A stretch of 64,000 nucleotides of DNA from Dendrophyllia cribrosa (taxonomy: Eukaryota > Cnidaria > Anthozoa > Scleractinia > Dendrophylliidae), in contig JAJLRJ010000009.1 in NCBI GenBank assembly GCA_024195265.1, forward strand, positions 8,415,291 through 8,479,290, written 5' to 3'. Position 1 is the first letter of the stretch; each line of letters begins with the position of its first letter. The notes under the pieces are model-generated. The model saw nothing but the letters and a program-made list of their open reading frames with translations. It did no database searches and was not told where the DNA came from. The position numbers and the translations under genes were made by a program. Positions 22,602 to 34,700 of the stretch are shown here, one piece after another.

Positions 22602-22744
22602 TTTAGACCTACACACCATCTAAACTTCGTTTAAATTACCGACCCTACACATTTTTACACCGTCCACTAGTTGAGTCCAAATCTGGAAAGACGCTGCAAG
22701 TTACATGAGAACAAAGTTAAGTCGCACGTCTCTTATTTCATCTT

Positions 22745-22769
22745 TTTATTCAGCTTTTCTCCTCGCCAT
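22745..22769 (-). CDS. EIF3D: EIF3D terminal exon 14 with overlapping poly(A) hexamer
   Basis: Minus strand: acceptor after a pyrimidine-rich tract ending ttttttgcag, then AT GGC GAG GAG AAA AGC TGA, completing the phase left by exon 13 and giving the ending DGEEKS. The hexamer AATAAA (22750-22745) begins on the last base of the stop codon. The exon-13 donor gtgaat is weak. If it is not used, translation runs on to end GE-stop at 23223. Confidence 0.6.
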
Positions 22770-25700
22770 CTGCAAAAAAGTACAAATTGATACACAAGTT
22801 AAACATGCGTTTTTCCAACAAAAGAGCTGTTATTTGATAAAGTTACGCCGTGTATATCTTATGAATGAATTAAATTGACGGCACAAACACGGACAAATGT
22901 AACGTAAAACACTGGTCAAATCCTCCACTTTTAACGCGGCTGGAGACCCCTTCTATGACTATACGAGCACAGAGGAGTAACGATCTGTCTTACAATACAT
23001 CAGTCATTTCCAGTAAAAATGCAAATGCCCGGGGCTTGGATCGGCACTGCTGGAATTGACTGATGCATCGATTTTGATCAAAAGAAAAAACCGCTCACAA
23101 ACCTACTTGGAAAGGTTCAATCAGGCTACAATACAGTTTTGTGACCAGCGAAGGTCATGTTACACTTGATACTTCCTTATTCTTATTTAAATGATTGACA
23201 TTTGCATGTAACACGTTCTTTATTATTCACCTTTTTCATTTTCATCCTCTTCTTCTTCTTCCTCGTCGTCCTCGTCGCTTGATTCAAACGTGTTGTCAGG
23301 AATGTCGTATATTCTAACCACACCCTGCAAAACACAACGGCTCTTTTTAAATCGATTGCGATACCTTGGAACCTTTTAGATCACACAGGAAACCAAAGAA
23401 TTAACTTTGTGTTAAATTTTAGTGATGAGAGCAACCCGTATCTAATCCAGAGGTGATGGGTTCGAATCCCATCGATGTCTCTTTTCCTTGAGTTGTCCCC
23501 ATTTCCTTACCAGGGACAACGATCAGTAGGATCTGATTTATGGATTGTTCTCAGCACTAACACTTAACACAGAGTTAATCGTCTGCTTTCCTGTTTGTAT
23601 CAGGGTGCGATAAGTGCTTAATCGAAGAATAGCATATGATGAGTGTTAAATCAGAGAATAGTATACACCGATTTAGGGGTAACATTCCTATTCCTTAACC
23701 CTAACGAGAGGAAGGTTAGGGTTTGGGAATAGGAATAAATATTACCCCTAAATCGATATATACTATTCTCCGATTTAACACTAATCGCACCACACTCTGC
23801 CTTCGTGTGAGAGATCTTGAGGCCTGTGAAATACTGCAATTCACTTCAGCAGTCTCTTATTTTATCTTTAGTCAGTCGAGCGCGCGCGGAAGCGGCAAAG
23901 CCCCGAAGAAAAGTATTATCTTTACTTTTCCTTGGGCTGACACCCTCGTTCCTTGCGGCGCGCTCGACTAACTAAAAGAAAAATAAGAGACTGCTCGCAA
24001 TCTAAGGCTCTTCTGCTATCTAAGATTCCGGTTAATTGCACATCTCGGTCCTTAAAAGTTATTATTGTTCCTGGACTTCACACCACAACATGCTGGACAA
24101 ATGCTATGGCACGTGAAAAGATCCAGAAATTGTTTTCCCTCAAACTAATGATCATCACAACTAAAAAGACACGTTGTGATGAGTACCAGTCGAGGTCAAA
24201 TTTATATTATAAATAAATACGATTATACTCTGATACAATAACAGTAGTGGCACCTCTCACCTTGAGGGGGTCTTTAAGTATAAGATATTTTCCATCAGGT
24301 AATTTCATGCAGGTATCAATGATACAGCGTAATATACCCCAGGCGTTATCCATGTTCAGGGCGATCTGTGTAGCAAACTCCTTTGGCCTGAACTGTTGTG
24401 TACCAAGGACTGTATGCTTGGAGGAATCCAGGATGTTTACTCGAGACACATACCTGTTACACACACCACGAAGGAACGTGAGAACAACCTCAGACATGCA
24501 GATAAATCTGACCAACAATGGTGGAATTAACACACACCTCAAAGTCATGGAAGAGCTACATGTATGTACACTCCAATTCAATCATGGTGGGAAATCTGAA
24601 CTCAATTCAACAACTATAATTTCTGCAGCAACGTTGAATATTTCCATCACTTGTTAGTTGAATCCCACTCCCCAAAAAGTTTGGTTGGGTGTGCAGCTGG
24701 GTCATATAAACCCCCATACCCTGTACAAAGCTGTTATGGCTGTCTAGCTAGTGCAAGACACTATCTGTTCTTTACCGGTATGTTCTTTGTTTTAAAAATT
24801 AAGTGTATTATACTCTGTAGAAAATTCAGACAAGTCACAAAGTGGTATTTTATTTAAAATGTTGATAACCCTTAAAGTGCCACTATGACGAAAATGTTTG
24901 TATCTCTTTTCCGCTTTTTTTAACGCAAATGTATCTAATAGGTTTAGACGAATGCGAATTCCTATAAATTAGATTAATATATTCTTGCACAGCCCAGAAA
25001 TAGCTGGCTGAAAACCCACGAAAATCACGTAAAATCCGTCGCCATTACTCCGTTCATAAATCCGAGCCCACGTTCTACAGGTTTGCGATCTGGTACACGT
25101 GACTTGATTTGTGACGTCAATGACTCAACGCGATTCCCTCCGGGTCACAGACAACAAAGCCAAAAGGCACGTGTTGAGTCATTACATACATACATATACT
25201 TTATTTCAACTCGAAAATTTTGAGTAGCAAACATCTGCTAATGTATTCGAGCATAATAAAAGAAATACAATAAAATGCTACAAATATACTAGACTATATA
25301 CATTATAAAACTACTATTATAAAACTATTACAAAACTATACATTATAAAACTAGTTACCGTGATTGACGTCACAAAATCTTTAGGCCAACTCGATCCACC
25401 TCTCAGGGTTCGGTCCCGGTCATTTTTGAAAATGTAAAGTTAAAATAATGGCACTTCCCGCACGAGTTTTGACTTGAAAGTTCGCAAGGTAAGTAACGAG
25501 TACTTATATTTTCAAAATATGAAGAGAACAGAAAATGTATATATTTGATCATAGTGGCACTTTAAATTATACAGTTGTACACACATTTGTATTTTTAGAA
25601 TCAACTCTATGTATGTTGAATAGTTGAATGATGAAATATTTCTTGTTTTGAATGTTGTGTTAGCGAGTTATAGGGATTTGAATTTACAAAATGCTAATTA

Positions 25701-28700
25701 GATGACGTCAACCCAGTATTCATTTATTACACGTCAAGTACTTGTTTTCACGTGCAAGTAATATTTTTTATTAATCAATTGATTATCCACAGTTCATTAT
25801 TTAGTATTTATCAAATTCATTATCCTTAAAGGGATAGTATCACGAGGTCGAAACTTGAAAACGTCGGCCCACTTTTCAAGTTTGATTCCGCAAATTCAAA
25901 AAGGCCGTCGAGAAGTGGAGGTATTTGTTGAATCAAAAAATCCGTTTTGATAGCCAGAAGAAAGAAAAAATCACTTTTAACAGTGATATATCCAAAATTC
26001 CGGTGCAAGAATAGTGAACAGTGCCGCGCGTGGAACCTCGTGATACTATCCCTTTAAGCTGTAAACTTCGCATTGTAAATCGATGTAAAAATAATGGCAA
26101 AGTCCTGAATTGATGTCATCTAATTAGCATTTTGTAAATTCAAATCTCTGTAACTCACTAACCCAACGTTCAAAACAAGCAACATTTCACTGTTCAACGA
26201 TTTAATGTACAAGTTGATTCTGAAAATATGTATTTAAGGGTTATGGGCACTTTAGCAATTCAAAACTGAACAGTTTGAACAGTACCAAAGCCTGTCCAAA
26301 TCATAAAACTCATACACCATTATTTTTCATCCAACAACTTTCAGGAAATTATTTTCGAAGACAAGTTTTTCCCTTGTGAGTGTAAACAAACTGTCTTACC
26401 CTAACTTGAGATATTCCGATCCTGCGAGTATTGAGCTTACAGTCCATTTGGCCAGTTTGCAGCTGTTATTTCTTAATTCCGTGGCGAGTACAGCACCACG
26501 CTGTGAGTCAAGCTTCTGACGCCAGTCCACACCTGTTGCCTAAAGAATACACAAAACAACATTTAACACTTTCACTTCCAGAGTCAATAATGGAGACATG
26601 TAGTGCACAGCTGTAGTTCTAACTTTTGAGTCTGTCAAGAAAATCCTATGGTGTGACCATTCAAATGAAACCTCTTCGGCAGTACTTTTACATGGTGCCA
26701 TTCATTTTTGAAGATTGAAGTGCAGTGTGCATTGATTTGAAATCATTATTAAGCATAACTTAAAAAAGTAAATTTGTAACGCCATTTTTTCGGCCGGTTC
26801 GAACGTCGTTTTCATCTTTAAATTTAAAGGCGTTCCAGTGAATCAATGGCAATGAAACTTTCAGATAATATTTTGCACATCGGTAAGCATGCACAGTGAA
26901 TGTTTTAAAAAAATCCATCGAGCCGTTTCTCAGATTTTTGCAAAAGCCATTAAAATCGAAAATTACCCAAAAATTGCACATGAAGTGATGTTAGGAAAAC
27001 AGGTAGTTCTCAAGATCGCAAAAGAGAAAGTAAACAAAACTTTCAAAGTTTACAAACATAACATCAAGCTACTTTTTGATATTATCATTAAGTAATTTCA
27101 CAAAACCAGTGTTAATCTCTCGATCAATTTAATACCAGTGCACAAATAGTAAGGTTTGAAATGTTATTGCGATTTATTTTAATTCAAACATACAGAATTT
27201 TTTTATTCTTGCAAAATATATATGCCATATACCATATTTTAAGATGCCTATGTGGGATTTTCAATGCGAAATCTTAAACGTGCTAAATTTCACTTTTACT
27301 GATTTCTAAGTTTCTTGTTTATCGTTGTCATGGTAATATCGATTTTACCAGAAAATATATCTTGCCAAACTTCAATTCAAAACTAGTTAGTGGTGAAAAT
27401 TTCACGTTGATCTGACTTGGAGAAGACCGCTTAAAAGCCGATTGAAAAATGTTGGTATGGTCTCCAGAAAACTGTATCGAACCACCTTAACCCGGCTTTG
27501 AACAACCTGGCCCTGTTTCTTGTTGTTCATTCAGAAATACCGCAGCTAAAAATTAAAATTGTCAAAAATTAGTTGCCTTTCAGTCATGAAATGTGGTTGA
27601 CTAGAGCGTCCTGTAAAATAATATAATAACATTTGCTTCAAAAATCTTATCAAACCAAGTTATCGCCTGAGCAAATAAAAATATAAAAAACAGAAGTGCT
27701 TATAAATATAATTCAGATATAACTTTGGTACCGGTAATGTTTTACCACATTTTTGTCAGGAATGGTCTTAGTATTGACTTGAGGCATGATGTTTTTCAGT
27801 TGTTAATGTTTTGGTGGTTGATTGACAAGTCAACTGAAGGTGACAATGGCCAGGCCAGGCCCATTTTATACCAACACTTCCAGTTTAAGAAAAACGTTGG
27901 GTAATGTGGCTGGATATTTTTACAACATGGTTTTTATTTTTTCATGCCTTTGGGCAAGAAAATAAATAAAAACTCACAAACAGATGCCCAGCTTTGTTAT
28001 TTAATAGAAGAAACTAAAATTGGAAGAGGTTTTTTTTACTGTAAACAGCTCAACATAAAAACAATACTTTCATATAACAGCATATTTCTAGATTATATAT
28101 CACACCCAGCTGGCAAATGACCCAGGCATGTGAAAAGATCTAGATTTTACTATTCCTCAAATATGTGGTCACTACAATAACAGATAAACTTGCAATGAGT
28201 AGCTTTTGAGGACTGGCAATAATTTATGTATATACAGTACTTGTTGTCACTAATTACTTGGGCGTGGCGACCAAGTATAAAAATGCAGTTTGGTCGTACA
28301 CAAATGTGCAGTATTGCGCAACTCTGGGGACTGGCGGGAATATGGGCTTGTTCAAACCTTCACTGCGGTCAAACGTCCGAGGTGTTTTTCGTTTTGTTTA
28401 GTGCGATTTCATTTAATATTAAGTGGAAACGTGGGCAAGGATGTATAAAATAATTAGTTTATGTTACCTTCTTTTTATCTTTCTCAAAATAATAAGCTTC
28501 TTTTCGTTGAAAAATGATCAAAACGCTTCGTGCCTGAGCAAAATTGTGCGGTTCATAGTTTTCAAACGCTTAGAACTTTTTTAGTAAACTTTCAAACCGA
28601 TTAGTGAATTGACAGTGTATTGTTAATCTATTAAACTTTTAACACTAAAAATGACAACCTTAACTTTGAAGTACTTTGGTTAACTTTTGCAAATTTCCCT

Positions 28701-31700
28701 CGTTTGACCGCGGTGGAGTTCAAACCTGTTGTTTGTCGATGCGAGGCGAACGTGACAAAGTGCGAGATGTGTTTTCTCTGTTGCATCTAACAGTTTCATA
28801 TTCAATATGGGTAAGGAAATTACTCAAGAAGACACTGCGAAAGTGTTTGACACTCTCGCCATTAATTCTACGATACCTTCGAATTCAGGACGGAAACCCG
28901 CTAAAACATACGTAAAACATCAGAAACATTAACGAGCATGAATACTGAGACGAATTATAAATAATCTGCGCCATAGCGCTTGTTAAACAAGAAGTTAACA
29001 GTGGACAGCGAAGGAAGAAATATAAGCGTGGAAGGAATCCCAATTAATTTCACTTCTTTCGGATTTTTGCCTTTCATGAATTTTTATTTCGTGAAGTTGA
29101 AGGAACAGAACAGCCAACTGAAACTACGGGTGCAAAAATTCGAGAGAAGTGCGATTATGGCTAAATCGGAGAATAGTATACTCCGATTTACCACTAAGAT
29201 TTATACCTATTATTCTCCGATTCTTCCGATTGTACGATTTTACCATAAGATGCCTTAGAAATTATTCTCCTATTCTAGGATTCTTCCGATTCTACGATTC
29301 TTCCGATTCTTCCGATTATACGATTTTACCGTAAGACACTTTAGAAATTATTCTCCGATTCTTCCGATTTTTCCGATTATACGATTAGAAACCATTGTCC
29401 GATTGTAGATACTTCCGAGTTATCCTATTTTACGACTGTAGTTTCCTCTGCTGTTAACGTGCGACTACAATAGAGGCACAGTGTATTGAAGATTATAATG
29501 TTGTATCAGTAATAAAAGTTAAAAGGTTCAAGTTCAAGGAATATTCATGTGTAGCGCGCTTGTTTCGGCTGATGGATTTAAGAACGAGATATATTCATGT
29601 GTAGCGCGCTTGTTTCGGCTCATGGATTAAAGAACGAGGTATATTCATGTGTAGCGTGCTAGTTTCGGCTCATGGATTAAAGAACGAGGTATATTCATGT
29701 GTAGCGCGTTTGTTTCGGCTCATGGATTTAAAAAAGTGCGTCGGAAACAAACCAGCTAGTAACAAGATTTAGCTAAAACCAATAACAAACATCGGGAAAC
29801 TCTGATATACGGCCTTTTTTTTAAACGGTAAGTACAAAGTAGGCATCGATTTCGGCAGGGGTAATTTGCCGAACGCCGAACGCTAAATGCTGAACGCCGA
29901 ACACTAAATGCTGAACGCCGAACGCCGAATGTTTGTCAGCGGTTTATCTTGTGAAACATGTGCTTCATCATGGCGGCGCGAATTGTTATTTCGAGCAGGG
30001 AAATAAAGTCTTGTACTACCAATAAAACAACATTTAACCTGTAATTCTAGTAACCTCACATATATGATCGAACTGGTAAAAAATGTAAAAAACAGTACAT
30101 AGGGGAAACCAAACGCACGATTCGTGAACGCTTCGTGAACGCCTCAACGAACACAGAACACAGACAAGGGACAAACATCCCACATCACGCCAAATTCACA
30201 GCAGCGGTCCCTACACATTTCAACTTACCAGGTCATTCTTCCGAGGACATGAAACTCACCCCGCCTGAACTGCAGCCTACCATCAATGCTTCCCGTCGAA
30301 AAGCACGCGAGGCCTTTTTAATTCATAGAGGGAAAACTTTATCACCAGAAGGCATTAACCGAAGGAACGAACGCTGAACTCATACACTATATATTATTTT
30401 TATCTTATGTTTCCAAGTGCGCTGTCGACATGTCATGTATTAGCCAATCATTTATAACCATGTATTTTTCAAATTTTAGGAGCCGTTACAATGTTTTCTC
30501 AACGCCGAGAATACAGCGACATATCCTGGACCTTCTTACGGTCCAGAGCGCTAAATTCGAAAAGCTTCCGTCTGACAAAAGAGCCAAATTACAAAGAAAA
30601 TTAGGGCAAATGGCGAAACAAGGTGTATATTTTACTCCATAACAAAACAACTACTTTGGCGGTTAGGTTCACCCTGTTTTTTTTCAGAAGAGGTGTTAAG
30701 AAATTATTTAAGACCCTTTTTATTTCCCTGAGATTTGGACAACTACTATCGAATCGCGTTCTAAAATTCGTTTTTTTAGCTGATTTCAGTATGGAAAAAA
30801 CACCGCATTGATATTCAGGATGGTCTTTCTTTTCAAGAAAGGACTAGCTAACTAAGGTTCACCCTGGAAATGTTAGCCTCGTGTCTAAACAAAAGATTGG
30901 CGAAGTTTGGATTTAATACGATGCGTGGAAATAGTATCAAAGCGCTATTTTCTATAAGGTGTTCCGTAAACTAAAAATGGCGCTCCAAAATGTCTTCCTA
31001 CGAACTCCCACGAGACCGGCAAACGGATTCAAATTTGAATAATTATCTCAACACAAACAATGTTCCCTCAGTCGTGAGAAGCGGGCGCTTGCTTTTTGCT
31101 TGTTCAAGTTAGGATTTCAAAGAGAAGCCATCATTTATTTCACATTTCTCATTTTCCGGCAAATAGAAAGGCCTATACTATTTTTAAAACCTCAGTTAAT
31201 ATACTCTAGGTCTGAACTACGTTAACCGATCGAGTAAAAGAGCGCGTCTAGATCTAGACTGCAAAACGCTTTGTAAAGAGCACGAGAAACAAAGCGCAAC
31301 GTACAAGCGAGTGACCCGTGATTCACGCTCGCTATTTGGCAACGCTTTTAACTGAAAACAATGTTCTACGAAAAATGTTTTTGCCATTGTACCCTGACCA
31401 TTGCGAATCTAACGAGTCAAAATGAAAATCTTGCCGCACACGAATTTGTTGACAAAATGCTTTGAAAAGAGCACCAAACCGTGCAGCAGGTGAATCGACA
31501 GCAGTTGAATCTGCCAAAATACTAGAGACTAGAGTATTCCCAAAGCTTATTCTTTTGAGCAAATACAACTGACTGGTTCTGTACGTATATGCAAATAATT
31601 ATGCTGCGCGTCAAGAAACTGGGCACTGTAAGTACATGTCGCGAAAGACAATGGCATTCCGGGCGATGCCTCGCTACTCCATGACTGGCATCACAAAGTG

Positions 31701-34700
31701 TCCTGGGGGTGGCACGCTACTCCATGTCTGGGATTACAAAGTGTCCTGGGGGGGTGGCACGCTACTTCATGACTGGCATCACAAAGTGTCCCCGGCGGGT
31801 GCACGCTACTCTATGACTGGCATAACAAAGTGTCCTTGGGGTGCACGGTACTCCATGACTGGCATTACAAAGTATCATCGCTGAAAATACAGCGACTTAT
31901 CCGGGACCTTCTTACGGTCCAGAGCGCTAAATTTGAAAAGCTTCCGTCTGACAAAAGAGCCAAATTACAAAGAAAATGGGGGAAATGGCGAAACAAGGTG
32001 TATGTTTTACTCCATAACAAAAAACTAAGTACTTTGGCGGTTGGGGTAACCCTGGCTTTTTCAGAAGAGGTGTTAAGGAATCTTTTAAGACCCTTTTTAT
32101 TTGCCTGAGATTTGGACAACTACTATCGAATCGCGTTCTAAAATTCGTTTTTTTTTCACTGATTTCAGTATGGAAAAAACACCGCATTGGTGTTCAGGAT
32201 GGTCTTTCTCTTCAAGAAAGGACTTGCTAACTAAGGCTCACCCTGGAAATGTTAGCCTCGTGTCTAAACAAAAGATTGGAGAACTTTGGATTTCATACGA
32301 TGCGAGGAAATAGTATCAAAGCGCTATTTTCTAGAAGGTGTTCCGTAAACAAAAAAAGGTGCTCCAAAATGTCTTACTACGAACTCCCACGAGACCGGCA
32401 AACGGTTCAAATTTGAATAATTATCTCAACACAAACAATGTTCCCTCAGTCGCGAGAGGCGGGCGCTTGCTTTTTGCTTGTTCAAGTTAGGATTTCAAAG
32501 AGAAGCCATCATTTATTTCACATTTCTCATTGTCCGGCAAATAGAAAGGCCTATATTATTTTTTAAAACCTCAGTCTATATACTCTAGGTCTGAACTACA
32601 TTAACCGATCGAGAAAAAGAGCGCGTCCAGATTTGTACTGAAAAACGCTTTGTAAAGAGCACGAGAAACAAAGCGCAACGTACAAGCGAGTGACCCTTGA
32701 TTCACGCTCGCTATTTGGCAACGCTTTTAACTGAAAACCATGTTCTGTGGAAAATGTTTTTACCATCGTACTCTGACCATTGCGAATCTAACGAGTCAAA
32801 ATAAAAATCTTGCCACACACGAATTTGTTGACAAAACGCTCTCTAAAGAGCGAGAAGAACAGGACATCACGTCTTTTATAGACATTCGACGCACTTAAAA
32901 TAACTTTAAAACGATCTAAACACTGTTAAAACGCGATCGTTTGATAAAAAATTTCGGTCTTCGAGCCTCTTCAGTCGTCCGCCATATTAATGTTCTGTAA
33001 AGAGCGCGAGTAAAAAAGCGTAACGAACAAGCGAGTGACCCGCGCATTGCGCTCGCTATTTGGCAACGCTTTTAACTGAAAACCATGTTCTGCGGAAAAT
33101 GTTTTTGCCATCGCGCTCTAACCATCGCGAATCTAAAGATTAAAAAAAAAATAAAATCTTGCCGCACACGAATTTGTTGACAAAATGCTTTGAAAAGAGC
33201 GCGGCCCGCCTTTAATTACAGCACGATTGTTAACTTTATCACACCTTGGGATTTACATCACGCATCAAACCGTGTAATTGACAGCAGTTGAATCTGCCAA
33301 GAGACTAGAGACTAAAGTATTCCCAAAGCTTATTCTGTTGAGCAAAATACAACCGACTGGTTCTGTATATGTAAATAATTATGCTGCGCATCAAGAAACT
33401 GGGCACTGTAAGTACATGTCGCGAAAGACAATGGTATTCCGGGCGATGCCTCGCTACTCCATGACTGGCATCACAAAGTGTCCCGGGGGTGCACGCTACT
33501 CCATGACTGGCATCACATGTCATCGCCGAGAATACAGCGACATATCTGGGACCTTCTTACGGTCCAGAGCGCTAAATTTGAAAAGCTTCCGTCTGACAAA
33601 AGAGCCAAATTACAAACAAAATGGGGGGAAATGGCGAAACAAGGTGTATGTTTAACTCCATAACAAAAAACTAAGTACTTTGGCGGTTAGGTTCACCCTG
33701 GCTTTTTCAGAAGAGGTGTTAAGGAATCATTTAAGACCCTTTTTAATTTCCCTGAGATTCGGACAACTACTATCGAATCGCGTTCTAAAATTCGTTTTTG
33801 TAGCTGATTTCAGTATGGAAAAAACACGGCATTGATATTCAGGATGGTCTTTCTCTTCAAGAAAGGACTTGCTAACTAAAGTTCACCCTGGAAATGTTAG
33901 CCTCGTGTCTAAACAAAAGATTGGCGAAGTTTGGATTTAATACGATGCGTGGAAATAGTATCAAAGCGCTATTTTCTAGAAGGCGTTCCGTAAACTAAAA
34001 ATGGCGCTCCAAAATGTCTTCCTACGAACTCCCACGAGACCGGCAAACGGATTCAAATTTGAATAATTATCTCAACACAAACAATGTTCCCTCAGTCGTG
34101 AGAAGCGGGCGCTTGCTTTTTGCTTGTTCAAGTTAGGATTTCAAAGAGAAGCCATCATTTATTTCACATTTCTCATTTTCCGGCAAATAGAAAGGCCTAT
34201 ATTATTTTTTAAAACCTCAGTTAATATACTCTAGGTATGAACTACGTTAACTGATCGAGTAAAAAAGCGCATCGAGATCTGGACTGTAAAACGCTTTGTA
34301 AAGAGCACGAGAAACAAAGCGCAACGAATAAGCGAGTGACCCGTGATTCACGCTCGCTATTTAGCAATGCTTTTAACTGAAAACCATGTTCTGCGGAAAA
34401 TGTTTTTGCCATCGTACTCTGACCATTGCGAATCTTACGAGTCAAAATAAAAATCTTGCCGCACACGAATTTGTTGACAAAACGCTCTGTAAAGAGCGAG
34501 TAGAACAGGACATCACGTCTTTTATAGACATTCGACGCACTTAAAATAACTTTAAAACGATCTAAACACTGTTAAAACGCGATAGTTTGATAAAAAATTT
34601 CGGTCTTCGAGCCTCTTCAGTCGTCCGTCATATTAAAGTTTTGTAAAGAGCGCGTGTAAAACAGCGTAACGAACAAGCGAGTGACCCGCGCATCGCGCTC

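Larger units (their letters stand above)
20253..22749. other. Intergenic region between the Amun-like gene and EIF3D
   Basis: This 2.5-kb gap lies downstream of EIF3D and upstream of the Amun-like start (both minus strand), so it should contain the Amun-like promoter near 20253-20500. I see no TATA box or coding exon. It holds a hairpin (21003-21110) and two TIR elements (21864-22149 and 22183-22601). Confidence 0.6.

Noticed and set aside
23440..23490. tRNA-like T arm ggttcgaatccc
   Set aside because: Only the 3' half is present, followed by SINE-like sequence; not a functional tRNA.
24207..24657. Open frames of 124 and 136 codons on opposite strands
   Set aside because: The minus frame contains true EIF3D exon 12 (24453-24261) plus flanking intron; the plus frame is its antisense shadow with no recognisable similarity.
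29541..29740. Four evenly spaced repeats resembling a CRISPR array
   Set aside because: The full 50-bp unit is repeated, including would-be spacers, and the context is eukaryotic; it is a minisatellite.
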